Origin: Spisula solida | Taxonomy: Eukaryota; Mollusca; Bivalvia; Venerida; Mactridae | Direction of reading: 5' to 3' | Length of the DNA stretch: 64,000 nt | Assembly: GCA_947247005.1 (NCBI GenBank) | Contig: OX365950.1 | Coordinates: 52,304,761-52,368,760 of the forward strand | Shown here: positions 1-13,304 of the stretch, piece after piece | Numbering within the stretch: position 1 is the stretch's first letter | How the letters are laid out: the number at the start of each line of letters is the position of its first letter | The notes under the pieces: model-generated | The model's input: the letters and a program-made list of their open reading frames with translations, nothing else | What the model was told of the DNA's origin: nothing | Database searches by the model: none | Translations under genes and position numbers: made by a program

Positions 1-240
1 TATTTTCACTACATCATAAACCCCACAAGTCTTAAATTTGTGTAATTTCTTGATGCATTGATCCATCATTTAAAATAACGGACATTCTTTATTATTCTTC
101 ATATAAAACATTAAAACATACATGTATCAAATGATTGGAATCTATAAACAATATGGGATGTTAATTTTAGACATTTGTTTTAAAGTGCAAGCTAGGAGCT
201 GCAAGCATCCTTTATTTTGAATATAATTTGAGTTTGCAAC

Positions 241-838
241 GAGCTTGAAGTCACAACTAGCTTGAACATGTGAAGTCCCAAAAGCTTACAAGCTTGAAGT
301 CACAGTGAGCTAAAAGTAACAACGAGCTTGAAGTCACATTGAGCTAAAAGTAACAACGAGCTTGAAGTCACATTGAGCTAAAAGTAACAACGAGCTTGAA
401 GTCACATTGAGCTAAAAGTAACAACGAGCTTGAAGTCACATTGAGCTAAAAGTCACAACGAGCTTGAAGTCACATTGAGCTAAAAGTCACAACGAGCTTG
501 AAGTCACATTGAGCTAAAAGTCACAACGAGCTTGAAGTCACAACGAGCTTGAAGTCACATTGAGCTAAAAGTCACAACGAGCTTGAAGTCACATTGAGCT
601 AAAAGTAACAACGAGCTTGAAGTCTCATTGAGCTAAAAGTCACAACGAGCTTGAAGTCACATTGAGCTAAAAGTCACAACGAGCTTGAAGTCACATTGAG
701 CTAAAAGTCACAACGAGCTTGAAGTCACATTGAGCTAAAAGTCACAACGAGCTTGAAGTCACAACGAGCTTGAAGTCACAATGAGCTAAAAGTCACAACA
801 AGCTTGATGTCACAACGAGCTTGAAGTCACAAAAGCTT
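241..838. repeat. Minisatellite of 34-bp dimers built from two 17-mers
   Basis: About 17 units of period 34. Each unit is a pair of related 17-mers, GAGCTTGAAGTCACATT and GAGCTAAAAGTCACAAC, which differ mainly at the TTG/AAA positions. A few single 17-mers break the alternation (around 530-548 and 755-775). The array edges are degenerate, starting in an AGCTTG-rich stretch and ending in aaaagcttaa. No coding potential. Confidence 0.95.
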
Positions 839-1299
839 AATAAATAAAGTGTACATGTATGACAATGTTACTACATGTATTTATTATAACCTTGATTTTC
901 TTCATGTATATAACATTCCTTTGTCTCTCATGATAAATTACAATCATACCCCTCATATTGCTACTTAAGTTGTGGCCTTTCGTGTGAGAGGTCACAGTTA
1001 ATGTGCGAGTTTTATGGTTGTTGTCTCTCCATTTATTATAGTCATATCAATGAATATTGCTAGCAATAAAGATATGGCTTGATCCATCTTGTTAACTCAA
1101 TGTGAGTTGTCCGTGCAATTTGCCTTGTTGTCAAGATCTAATTAAGAAATTGTAAATGTACAATGGTCCTGAGAAGGACTTGTTGAACTTTGTCTATCTC
1201 TATGAAGGCTCTATATAATACCAGAATGGAACAGAACATGCCAAGCATAGGCTTTATTTGCCCGTCAGCTTTCTGCTGAAGTATATGAGGCATATGAGT
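839..1299 (-). other. Unique sequence, possible body of a SINE
   Basis: Non-coding AT-rich DNA lying 3' of the tRNA-like head at 1300-1370 when read on the minus strand. If that head belongs to a SINE, its body lies here. I cannot see a clear tail or target-site duplication, so the boundary is open. Confidence 0.3.
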
Positions 1300-1370
1300 G
1301 CCTCCACCCACATTTGAACCCGGGTCCCCAGATTAGACAACAAGTGCTCTAACCCCTGAGCTATGGAAGC
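1300..1370 (-). mobile_element. tRNA-like sequence: SINE head or tRNA pseudogene
   Basis: On the minus strand the 71 bases fold partly as a tRNA. There is a seven-pair acceptor stem (GCTTCCA with TGGAGGC, one G-T pair) and a perfect D arm (GCTC, loop AGGGGTTA, GAGC). A box A-like TAGCTCAGGGGTTAGAG and a box B-like GGGTTCAAAT are present. The anticodon and T stems are badly paired, so it should not be a working tRNA. The 5' half resembles tRNA-Thr. A polymerase III promoter of this sort heads many invertebrate SINEs, and a lone decayed tRNA copy is the alternative. Confidence 0.6.
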
Positions 1371-4300
1371 ACACAACTGGACAGATACTTATTTCATCCC
1401 TGTGGGTACATATGATACAACATAGGATACATTTATAAGTTTCAACTTTTCCCTATTAGATTGTTATACAGATATCATTTTGATGTTTAGTCAGCCAATC
1501 ATTGATTTGATGGCCAATAAATTCGCTGTGGCTTCAATGGACTTGTTAATGGCTTAAACAACTTAATTGGTATGATTTTTGTTTGATTCTTTAAGCCAAT
1601 ATTGGTGAAACTGATTACTGAACTGTATGTATAGTTATTGCTTATCTGCAGCTAATCAATTTATTGGTGGATTTCACTCCGGTGAAAGTGGTGATTTCAC
1701 AGTTGTGGTCAGAACATTGATGCTATCAAATATTTACCTTGCAATTGATACACTTACAATGTACAATGAAAGCAATTAATTAATATGGTTATTACACAAT
1801 ACAACATATTCCACCTTTGAATTAATCAGTATGCCACCTGTACTGTCAATAAGCCCCCCCCCCCCTGCTAGCTTTAGCTAAAGGTCACTTCAATAGGTTT
1901 GCTGGTGCTAATAAATCATTTGCCTCTCCCTGTAGTCAAAAATGTATTATTGTTAATTTAAATAAACATAATACTGTTAAGTCTAACGATTCTGACTTTT
2001 GTACCTTTTATGAACGTATAAATAATATATCATATAGTTTTAAGTATATGATAAATTATAGTGTTTTATTGAATGACAATACAATACAATAGTCAATTGG
2101 GTGAACTTTTCACATTAAATATAAGTTAAAGCAATTACTGATCATGACTCATGACTCAAGATAAGTTATATATTTTGTACAATCAGTATCTGAGATAGGT
2201 AAAGTCTATAAATTAGTTTTTGTGAAGGCTTGAATGATCGGATTACCACCTATTATACCTCCCGTGAAGAACAGGCTCAGCTCGACAGGCTATTTTTATA
2301 GTTCTATACTTCACGCTGTCATACAGGACCTTGTTACCAAGCAATGTTCAAGTGCTCTTAGAACAGCTCTGCTAGTGGTCGGTAGATACCACCATGATTA
2401 CTTTGGTACCGTATGATAGAAGGCTTGAAGGCTTATCGTTTAACAATGACATCTGTGAGTTGATAACTGTTGCCTCACAGATGAAAAAATAGGGGCATGA
2501 AACATGTTCATTTTGACATTTTATTCTTCTTCAAAATGGATCGTAAATTTTGTTGGAAGTGCATGGAAATTGCACTTTTATGGTCACATCTCAACATCGT
2601 GCTCTGCCTTTGTTTGCTCATTCATCCTATTGACATTTTCACTTTATTTTCAATGTAAAACAATTGCGTAACATTGATTTATGAAGCTTGCAAACCCGTG
2701 GATGAGCGGAAGCCCATCTAGCATTTAAGCTAAAAAAGTTGCGTTTTTACTGAAATAGTTCACTTCAAAACTTTATTTACTAGCTTGCCAAATTTAGTGT
2801 TGGTCCTGTATGATTTACTGGAGACTTGTATTGTTAAACATTATGTATAAGTACATGGCTGGCTCTATTGTTTGCAAAGATGTAAAGATTTTCTGTGTCC
2901 AAAAAATGATGTATCACCTAATGTTAAGACGTCTACTTGATTTCTGTCAAGATCTTCACGTATCTCACACCACGCTATGATTGAACTGATACAAGCGGTA
3001 TATTATTTAAAAAAAAAACTTTTTTATTATGAACCGAAAATGATGAATAGGGCAAGACTGTTGTTATATTCGCAACCTTCTTTATTCATAGGGAAAACAT
3101 TACTCTTACTTATGCTTACATTCAAAGGTAACTTGTCATCAATCTTTGTTTCGTTTACCTTTTAATCTGGACTGCCTTATATGGTAAAAACACACTTTAA
3201 AGTGATTAAGTACCGGATATAAATTGATTGTAAAACATAAAAATTGACACATGATAAATTTGTGGATGGTTTTCAATGCAAAAGATGCTTTATTTAAAAG
3301 GTTATCAGTAGACCATACACAAATAATTTCCCACCAATGTTTCTTTGTTTTATTCCCCCCACCATAAAATATTGTTATCCCTTTCCGATACCTATTTGGC
3401 TTCTATCATCATTCTGTGAAATGGGCCAGTCATGTCCAAATATAGTCTGACCATTGGCAATTATAGTATGACGATGCCCCAGAGGGATTTTGTACTTCCC
3501 TGGAGGAAGAAGAAGAAGAAGGCAAACATGGTATGACCATGATGAGCAGCCATGTTTAAAATAGTCAACCATGATAATCGCAAAATACCCTGAAACCACT
3601 TTTCAGCCATTGTTTATCAGGTCTGCACCATGTCCATATCTGGAGACGGTTAACATGAGTCAGAGCGCTACATAGCGCGTTCCATGGGAGGTAGTCCATG
3701 CCTTCTATACTTAATTTAACTTGAGGTAACTGAAGATAGGCACCTAGCTGGTAGTGCTTTATTTAGGCAACTGAACCCAGGTCTGATCATGGTAAAACCT
3801 GATACCAGTGTGATAAACCTTGTCTGAAAATGTGCATGCATGCTTATTATTATAAGGAATGCATCGTAAACAATGACTACGAAACCAGGTGATTGCTATT
3901 ATTTAGAAGTTAAATTTATTAAATTGAATGTTTTCAATGGATATATTCTCAATGTAATTAAGGTTTGGCTGCCCACAAACCACCAGGCTTGTAACCTATT
4001 ACAAATAAATATTTGCAAGCATTAATCACCTGTAAATAGGCTTTGTTTCAAATTGGATTTCTTTTTATAGTTTTTCATATTACTCATTTTCATGATTAAT
4101 TGTTCAGCCTTTAGAAATGCTAAGAAACTAGCACGGGCAAGAAAAAGAGTGAATGAACCCATATTGTTAAACTTGTATTCATTGTTATTGTTGCATGCTT
4201 TGCATTTTGGCTGGGTCACGTAACAAAGGCTCATTGACAAAACGTTTGTACAAGGCCGACAAAACATGTTTAGTGAATGAAAATCACGAACAATAAAGAT

Positions 4301-4544
4301 TTTATTGCGGAGGCTTTATGGCTTGTTAAAGCAATGGAATGGATTGCTGTATAAAGTCGTAATAGCTTGTTGAAAATAATTGTCTTTGTTTTCATTTAGT
4401 TAATTAGACAAATTAAGGATGCATTTAAAATTATTTGACATCAATGTTTTTCATTTTATATTGAAAGTAAAGTGTAAAATCAGTGAATTGCATGGTTTCA
4501 CAGTGTGTGTCTCAATATTCCTTATTTGCATATCACACAATTGA
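1371..4544. other. Non-coding DNA, no gene seen
   Basis: AT-rich sequence with only short chance frames (the longest are 60-80 codons, with no recognisable domain). The one visible oddity is a run of 12 C at 1854-1865. No splice-framed exon, RNA gene or element boundary was recognised. Confidence 0.6.
1854..1865. repeat. Poly-C tract
   Basis: Twelve C in a row in otherwise AT-rich DNA. This is a likely length-variable homopolymer. Confidence 0.9.
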
Positions 4545-4615
4545 ATGTTCCTTAATGCTGATGCGTACAGATCAGGGGGATGTTCCTTAATGCTGATGCA
4601 TACAGATCAGGGGCA
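4545..4615. repeat. Two tandem copies of a 35-mer
   Basis: TGTTCCTTAATGCTGATGC followed by a TACAGATCAGGGG tail occurs twice in direct succession with two or three differences. A local duplication. Confidence 0.9.
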
Positions 4616-7600
4616 TGTAACAACAGATAACCAAATATGCATACATTGGTCATTATTGGGTTAAGTTGCCTCTCTCATATCCTGCCAATGTTTGTTTTTT
4701 GTTGTTTTATTGTGTTCGACCGAGGCAGTCAAATGTGCGTTGTGAGGTTGGTTTTTTTCTCTATTAGATTGGCCAATGACCTTAAGTTATGTTTTTGGTA
4801 TGACTTTGAAATTTTACATTTCGACATTTTCCTTAAAATTCTTAAAAATAAAATAAAACCACCAAACATGAATAACATTTAATGTATATTCATTTAAATT
4901 TTTATATTTAATTCGTAGATCTGTTTCTTTATTCATGCATCAAGCATTCTTTAAAGAGTTTTTGTTATGAAAAAAAACAACATTGTAAATGTGTACAAAT
5001 GTACCTATTATGGTTAATTAAAGCAGCGTAGAACAGAACATGTGGTAGAGGTCAAATGTCATGTTTAATCAAAAGAAAATAGACAATCCTAACGACATAA
5101 ATAAAACAAATAAAAATAAGCCAACGAAACTATAGATCAAACTTTTGTCATCATTATTGTCGAGATAGATATTTATAGCCATATGTTAACTGTAGTTAAA
5201 AGCTTTTCTATGTTACTTGACAAAGACCTAGGCGGTGACAAGGGGGCAGAGAAGGGCACCAATAGTGTCATACGACCATTATATACATGCCATGTCAAAC
5301 TTGCTTATGACAAATATGATGTACTATTTCAAGGCCAGACAGATTTAGTTAACTTATATAAAGCTTCGTTACTAAGTGTGAGTTAAACAATTAATCAGTG
5401 ATGAGACTGGAAGAAACAGACAGAGGCAGAAAGAGAAAGAAATAGATAGAAAGAGATAGAAAGGAAGAAAGAAACAGTAATTTAATTTTTCTGATTATAT
5501 AGTGTACATGTACGGCAATTTATTCTTACTGTTTGTTTCGGTAAAACTATTTTTATACAATTAAAAAAATGGGCAGGCACTGTGAGTGCTGCTGTGTCAT
5601 CAACATGGTTTGTGTTGTAATAATGATCTCCTAAATAATTTTGGCTATATAGCAGGTCATGAAACTTTGCAGGAACATTTATCTGCATGTGAAGCTGTGT
5701 ACCTGGGGTTAGTTCTTGCTGTATTTACAGAGTTCCAGCAGGGTTATGGCTCCTATATGGAAACCTGGTTTTCATAGAATTTCCACATTTCTTGTTGATA
5801 TAATGCTTCTTAATAATCCAGGGAGACACTTTTAGTCTATAATACTGAAAAATATGTTCAGTATTATTCAATATAAAATTAATTAAAAAAAAAAAAATAG
5901 AATTTATGTCTTAAACTGGAGCCGAAAATCATGTTCTTGATAAATTGATTTTAAAGTGGGATATATTTGAACTGTTAAATTCACATCATTTTGTGTAATT
6001 GACTTCACCTGTTCCTTTAAAACACTATCTTCCCCCATCCTGAAAACGTCATATAAATAACCTGATATAGATCAAGCACCTGTTATATATATATAGCATT
6101 AAACAATACATTACAAACGGTATCCGTTATACATTAATTTTTAATATCATTACTTTTTTTCACAGAGAAAACAATCAACAAAAAAAAACATGTACACCAA
6201 TTTTATAGTCATTTATCATAAAATATAACACTTAAATAATTATATTATTAAAAAATAATAAATAATGTGTTAATGTTAGAGAGGATTTATTTCAATCGGT
6301 GACTGAGTGTGCCAATTCAGAATGAATGTGCAATTTTCTACCAGTTGGTCTATATTTTGATGGAGAGTCACAGTACTCTTGTATGAAAGTATGTAGTCAC
6401 AGTCACAGAATTGTACCATTAAGCACTCAGTGTTATATAAATTATAATAATGAATGCAGGAATTAGTTACAGCTACGTACCCTCAGTCTCCATTTTTGTT
6501 TAATCAGCAAAAAAATGTTGTGACACTTGTAGTATATGCACATTTTCTGTAGGTAATTAATCATGTTTTATACAGATGAGGAAAAGGTGTAATGGATAAA
6601 TTTTATAAATGATAAAGCAAACAATTTGCATGAGAGTATACTCCCTCAGAGTCCAGCAAAGGTAAGAATAGAGTGACGCAGCAGTTGAGTCCACTATTAT
6701 ATACGGTGTAAAACCAATTATAAAGGCTTACACAGACAAATATAGTTTCAATGCTAAACTAACATACTGTATTCGCTCTACCTGTTCAGACTATGGTTGT
6801 AATCTTTGGTGTACACATAAACGACAACGTCACTCTCACGATATCCTAACTGGACTGTACATGATACAAAATTAATTTTGCTCTTGACTAAACACGGTTA
6901 ATAATTATTGTCAATAGGAGGCAGCAGCTGCTGTAGACCAAAAAATCTCTGCTGCAAATTTGTCGGCTAAAAACTAGATAATAATATTGTTTCTTTTAAT
7001 CAATGAAATAACTTGTTTTAAAGGCTGCGACCTCCAATGTAAACAGGCCTGCTTACAGCATATTCTAAATGAAAAACCCTGCTGTATTCCATTATACAGA
7101 ACTACATGTATAAATGATCTACCTAGCCTTCATTAAATGCTGACAGGTAATAAATATAATAAATGTTCCAATATTTGAGCTCTCGGTAATGAATATATAC
7201 TTTAATGTATTATAAATAATGTCTAACTTTATCCAAGCAATTACTCGACTTGTAACTTATCCACCGATTCTATCAAACTTGGAAACCTGTTTATGATGAT
7301 CATAACAGCTGAATACGAGGTAATTGTCTGACAGTATCTATATCAGGATCTATATCGTAGATGAAATTGTCAGATTATGGAATACAGGCCTTTAAAGATA
7401 TAACACAAATTAGCCCCTTTAGCTAGTATCTAATCTAGTTTCATGTCAATTCCTTTGTTTTTGCATTAGAATAAAAACATACAGCTTAAATAGCTTTTCA
7501 ATTGGTTTAAATGTCACATACCCCGTTATCCCAAACAATACTGTCAAACCAATGTGTTGAGGTAATCAACTGTAGAGTTTAAAGTGTATATTGTTTGGTA

Positions 7601-7761
7601 AATCGGGGCACAGGAACGGGTGTACTGGATGTACTAAACACCAGCTGTAATTCAAACTTTAATCAGGCAAATATATCTATTGATAATCATCTGTCATCCT
7701 TATCTGGGACCATTTAGCCATAAAACTCCGGACCATCATTGTTGTATGATATATAATAGTT
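4616..7761. other. Non-coding DNA with a polypurine tract
   Basis: No recognisable gene. The region holds a GA-rich strand block at 5408-5477, a (TA) run near 6080 and several poly-A/T runs. A 63-codon open frame at 5586-5777 shows no domain and no flanking splice pattern I trust. Confidence 0.55.
5408..5477. repeat. Polypurine (GA-rich) low-complexity tract
   Basis: About 70 bases almost wholly A and G on the + strand (GAAAGAGAAAGAAATAGATA-type), with occasional C or T. Confidence 0.8.
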
Positions 7762-8729
7762 GTATGTAAGTCGCTACCTTAATGTATGTGTACCGCTACC
7801 TTAATGTATATATACCGCTACCTTAATGTATGTATACTGCTACCTTAATGTATGTATACCGCTACCTTAATGTATGTAAGTTGCTACCTTAATGTATGTA
7901 AGCCGCTACCTTAATGTATGTATACCACTACCTTAATGTATGTATACTGTTACCTTAATGTATGTATACTGTTACCTTAATGTATATAAGCTGCTACCTT
8001 AATGTATGTAAGCTGCTACCTTAATGTATGTATACCACTACCTTAATGTATGTATACTGTTACCTTAATGTATATAAGCTGCTACCTTAATGTATATAAG
8101 CTGCTACCTTAATGTATGTAAGCTGCTACCTTAATGTATGTGTACCGCTACCTTAATGTATGTAAGCTGCTACCTTAATGTATATAAGCTGCTACCTTAA
8201 TGTATGTAAGCTGCTACCTTAATGTATGTAAGTTGCTACCTTAATGTATGTATGCCGCTACCTTAATGTATGTAAGCTGCTACCTTAATGTATATAAGCT
8301 GCTACCTTAATGTATGTAAGCTGCTACCTTAATGTATATAAGCTGCTACCTTAATGTATGTAAGCCACTACCTTAATGTATATAAGCTGCTACCTTAATG
8401 TATGTAAGCTGCTACCTTAATGTATGTAAGCCACTACCTTAATGTATATAAGCTGCTACCTTAATGTATGTAAGCCACTACCTTAATGTATATAAGCTGC
8501 TACCTTAATGTATGTAAGCCACTACCTTAATGTATATAAGCTGCTACCTTAATGTATATAAGCTGCTACCTTAATGTATGTAAGCTGCTACCTTAATGTA
8601 TATAAGCTGCTACCTTAATGTATGTAAGCTGCTACCTTAATGTATGTAAGCTGCTACCTTAATGTATATAAGCTGCTACCTTAATGTATGTAAGCTGCTA
8701 CCTTAATGTATGTAAGCTGCTACCTTAAT
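7762..8729. repeat. Minisatellite, 22-bp unit, about 44 copies
   Basis: Core CTACCTTAATGTATGTA followed by a five-base variable spacer. The spacer exists in a few forms (agctg, agcca, tactg, taccg), and GTATGT alternates with GTATAT. From about 8338 to 8545 two forms alternate as a 44-bp higher-order unit, which shows that blocks larger than one unit have been duplicated. The left end is richer in TATACTG/TATACCG forms and the right end in TAAGCTG forms. No coding frame persists. Confidence 0.95.
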
Positions 8730-10873
8730 CTGATCTCTCAGCCGTAACCTTTGGGTGTACACTATATAAAGTCTATAGCTAAAAGTGCAGTCACGGCTCA
8801 ATACTCGTATTCATTGAAGATGTTATCCTTTGGTTATAATCAGTGAGCAATGTAATGTTTTGTCTGAACAGTATTGTGTTGTTCAGATTCACGCCCAACT
8901 ATACGTACCTCTCGCTGTTATACAGCCTTACACCATACTGGTATGAGAAGTGTGAGGATCAGTACCCTGTAGATATAACAACCTTACAGTTCTCATCAAC
9001 ACTTACATCTACGCTTACATCTACACTTACATCTAACAATAACTTGAAACTTCTGAAATCCTCTCTGACAACCTGCTAACACATTATAACAGCAAGAGTT
9101 TCCTGTGATTTGTCTATCTTTCCTCTAATTTCTCAATCTTTTGTGTAGTTAAGATAAGACCTCTTTCTCTTCATTTCAACAACTTTGCTGTTTTTCTCTC
9201 TCCGAGTTTGCCTGATCTTTCAACACAAATATATCGATGTTTGAAAAAAATACATTAAATAGTCTGACTTCACATTAAATATTTTATTTTAGACAAAAAC
9301 AGACAAGTCAGAAAATTTATAGGGATTGGCTCCAAAATAACAAATAAACTTACTTGTGAGACGTCAAGCTATATATATAAGTAATAAGAATCACAGCTAA
9401 TGTGACTTTATTGTCAAGATTTTGCAAAAATCTAGACTAAACAATGTTATCTTTCTCATAAAAATCATATTTGTCATGCCAACACGCAACAACTATATAC
9501 CAAATATGACAAATGTCTTCTGAGTGAACAATAAGTCACAATTTGTAACCTTAACGATTCTAGGAAGAGGAGACTTTAGTACAGCAACAATCCCGAGAGA
9601 CTGATCAATATGAGGGACCTAATTTTGATATATGAATCTATTCTTCTGCTACAATACTTGTTGAATCTCACATAAAAAATGTCTTAACTCGCCAGACATT
9701 ATTAGTCTAGGAATTTGCATACATGATCGCTAGCATGAAGCAATCGGTGTCCAATTTCGCTACTGACCAGAATAACTGATAGTTTCTTCCCCGAAAAAAC
9801 ATCGGAATCGATAGAATTCAGATAATGTCACATCCACTAACAATTTCCCGAGACTAAAAACAGATTTATATGGCTATACAATATAAGGAATGCTGTAAAG
9901 TTTTCAAATCAAGAAGTCGGAAAAATTTGTTCATGACTGAAGGACTTAAAGCTTTTAATATATTAAAAGAATTGTCAGAATCTATTGCTTGAACAGACAG
10001 ATATATGTTGTCTGTTGGCTTCCTAGGATGACATATTCTTTCATAGAGTAGAACACAACACGACAATTGCTGTCAAATTAATGTCCATATTTGTCTATAT
10101 ACTAGCTGAAACTTAGTGCTTTTCGAAACTTTAAGGTCTGCGCATAATAAAAAATTTGATTAGAGAGGATATCTCTGATAAAAGGTAGGTAAACTGAAGT
10201 ACCCTTCTGGAAGAGGTTCACAAACCTTCAGACATTTAAATGTGTCTGTTGGAATTATTGTATTAGTATCTCTGCTAATTGAAATGGAACATTATATGTA
10301 TTTTGATATCAGTTATTTTATTAATGCACCTCTTTCAAAAAAGTGGGTAACATTGCATTACAGCCTGGTGGCTCGCGTCTGTCTGTGACAGTTAATTGAT
10401 CTGTCTGTGTATACCCAAGCCATCCATGCCCATGCACACACTGAGAGTACAGAGAAGGTTTTGTAATGACAATTTTAGTCCTCAAAACTTGGTTGGGTGA
10501 CAATGGTCATGACCTGTTGATATTAAACCCTGTTTCTGTTTGGTCTGGAGTTCAAATGTCAAGGTCACAGTAATCCTAAACAAATGGCTCCCTCAGGGTA
10601 CAGGATAATATTTTTTGCAAACATCTCTCATTTTTAATTTAATCAAATTGTAATTTCATGCGTAAATTCCATAAACCATGGATATAAATCAGTGGTTTAC
10701 ATGGCATGTGCTATCTCGGAGAAATACTGATATCTTAGTTGTTTTAAATGACCCTCGTCCAAACACCCCATGCCAAGACCTTTAGTAAGCATGGGTCGCT
10801 GGTGACCCTGAACTCCTAAATGCATTAAAAGGCGAAAGGTTATCTTCATATTAATCCTATGAGACTCAGAGGG
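8730..10873. other. Non-coding DNA with a short 12-mer repeat
   Basis: Three copies of a 12-mer (ACTTACATCTAC-type) lie at 8998-9034 inside a chance 78-codon frame. Otherwise no gene, RNA or element ends were recognised. Confidence 0.55.
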
Positions 10874-10989
10874 TTGTTTGGACAGTGCATTACCTTAACG
10901 CATCATTTACCAGGCATGGAATATACATAGGGATGTTTGGACAGTGCATTAGTTTAACACATCATTTACTTAGGCATGGAATATAAATA
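10874..10989. repeat. Two tandem copies of a 59-mer
   Basis: GTTTGGACAGTGCATTA, then TTTAC and AGGCATGGAATATA, are repeated with a 59-base offset and several substitutions. Confidence 0.85.
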
Positions 10990-11912
10990 ACATTCTCCTA
11001 AAATATGAGTATACCACTGTTGTGCATGGAGAATTATCAAAGACTTCTGACACAATGTAAGGAGTTATCTCTAAAACAATATCAGCTTTTACATTATTGC
11101 TTTGGGAATGAACATAAGAATGAACAGAACTTGAACCATGAAAAAAATGCCAGATGCTTGCGATCATTTCTTTGATAATTCAAGCTTCATTAAGAACTAT
11201 GATGATTTATCTGCGAGACTTAGATGCAACTGCTGTTCAAGATATACATTTTCATTATCGGAAATTTCCAGAATACCATTGGCTTTTTACGCTAACATTT
11301 AATGTTCTTTAATACTGCTTTGCATGAATGGCGAATTCAGTCTAATTAGATTGTCAGTGCGAATAAAGTTTTTGCCTATTCCAACTTCAGCGATTGCCTT
11401 TATTGGTGTTTTTATTGTGTTCAATGCAAATGTTATGTAGAATTCTTTCAAAGGTCAATGCTTGGTGTCCAATAAAACGTTCTATGAATATTGCTGGCTG
11501 TTATTAAAAAAGCTAATCATGTTAATCTTTGTCATACGTACAGTTAGGTAAGAATCAGAATGTGTTTATCCTGAAATTTTAAATGGAGCCTTAATAATAA
11601 AGGTGTTGGCCTTAGATAAGAAATAAAGGCTGTCACAGAAGAAGGAAAATTAATGTGTTTAAATTTTGACACTTGAATGGAGGTTGTTTGAACAAATGGA
11701 TTGGGTCACCCAAATTGTGTTTAATTTAGGACCAGAGTAAATGGAGAGAGATACCTTGACATGATACAGTTCATGTATTATGAAGAAAATAACTTAAATA
11801 CTGGGGAGCAACACCTACAGGTGGCTACACCAATTAATCATTTCATATGAAAAACAATATCTTTTAATTTTTCTGACTTCTGAGTTGTATTTTATGCTGA
11901 TCATTTTTTGAG

Positions 11913-12008
11913 GTTTAATTTAGTGAGCTTTGATTTGCATATATGCTTAATTTAGTGAGCTTTGACCTGCTTTATGGCCTAATTTAGTGAGCTTTGACCT
12001 TCTTTATT
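11913..12008. repeat. Three tandem copies of a 32-mer
   Basis: TAATTTAGTGAGCTTTGA occurs three times at 32-base spacing, with variable linkers. Confidence 0.9.
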
Positions 12009-12552
12009 TACCAATGTTACAGGGTGCTTTGCCTCAAACAGCATGTTCTTATTGCCATTTCAAGTACTATGCAAACAGTGCAAGAAAGCCATTAATACTT
12101 TTTAATGTGCCATAAAAATTAATATACCATGTCAGAGTGTGTCCTTGTCTTCCATTTGTTTATCTATCTAATTCATTACTGGTAGTATGAATAATTTAAG
12201 TTTCATTTTCTGGTAATTACTGTAAAACGCTGGAAGTTAATTGCTTCACAATATGAATATTTCAAGTCCTGTTTTCTCATTGACTCAGAACTGTATCTAA
12301 ATGTAGTAACTTTTAGTTTTTATAAATTCACTCAGACTTGTACTTTTAGGATAACTATTAAAGTAGAAAAATTCATAAGCCCAAGGTGTCTTATTAATTT
12401 TTGTACTGTTGAAGTATAATGACATGTCCTAGTAGGGTTTGTGAAAGGGGCTGGAATTGGCTGTAGAAATTATACTGTTGTGCATCTCTATGGTAGTAAT
12501 GGCATTTCTGAGGTAGCATTTCTGGTGCTTATTTTTATTATAAATTAAATGA
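12009..12552. other. Non-coding DNA between repeat arrays
   Basis: No gene or element recognised. The minus-strand frame crossing 12429-12815 owes its length to the adjacent 27-mer array. Confidence 0.6.
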
Positions 12553-13087
12553 TTTGGAGGTTGTAAGACCAGCCATTGATTGGGAGGTTGTAAGACCAGC
12601 CATTGATCAGGAGGTTGTAAGACCAGCCATTGATTGGGAGGTTGTAAGACCAGCCATTGATTGGGAGGTTGTAAGACCAACCATTGATTGGGAGGTTGTA
12701 AGACCAGCCATTGATTGGGAGGTTGTAAGACCAGCCATTGATTTGGAGGTTGTAAGACCAGCCATTGATTGGGAGGTTGTAAGACCAGCCATTGATTGGG
12801 AGGTTGTAAGACCAACCATTGATCAGGAGGTTGTAAGACCAGCCATTGATTGGGAGGTTGTAAGACCAGCCATTGATTGGGAGGTTGTAAGACCAGCCAT
12901 TGATTGGGAGGTTGTAAGACCAGCCATTGATTGGGAGGTTGTAAGACCAGCCATTGATTGGGAGGTTGTTAGACCAGCTATTGATTGGGACGTTGTAAGA
13001 CCAGCCATTGATTGGGACGTTGTAAGACCAGCCATTGATTGGGAGCTTGTAAGACCAGACATTGATTGGGAGCTTGTAAGACCAGCC
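12553..13087. repeat. Minisatellite, 27-bp unit, about 20 copies
   Basis: Core GAGGTTGTAAGACCAGCC plus ATTGATTGG. Because 27 is a multiple of three and the unit lacks stops in most frames, it gives long artificial open frames on both strands (a repeated VVRPAID peptide on +, repeated GLTTSQSMA and WSYNLPING on -). Variants are limited: ATCAGG for ATTGGG, AACC for AGCC, and GACGTT or GAGCTT near the right end. Openness in several frames at once argues for a repeat and not a protein gene. Confidence 0.95.
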
Positions 13088-13098
13088 TTTTGTGTGTG

Positions 13099-13304
13099 AG
13101 ACTGTTTTGGAATGCCTCTTCAGCAAATATTGTCAATATACCATAATGCTAAGTTATGTTTTTGATGTTGTTGTTGAAATCATGTCTGAGGTTTATTGTA
13201 TGGCAGGAGAGGTTGTATAGACCTGAGCACAGACTGTTTTTGAATGCCTCTTAAACAAATATTGTTATATATCACAATGCCATGTTATGTTATATTGTTG
13301 TTTT
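13099..13304. repeat. Diverged tandem duplication of about 132 bp
   Basis: AGACTGTTTTGGAATGCCTC with about 55 following bases recurs 132 bases downstream in altered form (AGACTGTTTTTGAATGCCTC). It follows directly on the 27-mer array. Confidence 0.8.

Noticed and set aside
5586..5777. Frame ending ACEAVYLGLVLAVFTEFQQG, which looks protein-like at first sight
   Set aside because: No domain recognised, no acceptor-donor pair in phase, and overlap with an equally long minus-strand frame.
7762..8729. Regularly spaced repeat array that could be mistaken for a CRISPR array
   Set aside because: The unit is 22 bp with only five variable bases and no unique spacers, in a eukaryotic genome. It is a minisatellite.
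12429..13126. Long frames of up to 193 codons on both strands encoding repeated VVRPAID, WSYNLPING or GLTTSQSMA peptides
   Set aside because: They arise from a stop-free 27-bp unit and are open in several frames at once, with no flanking unique coding sequence. A repeat protein would show only one preserved frame.
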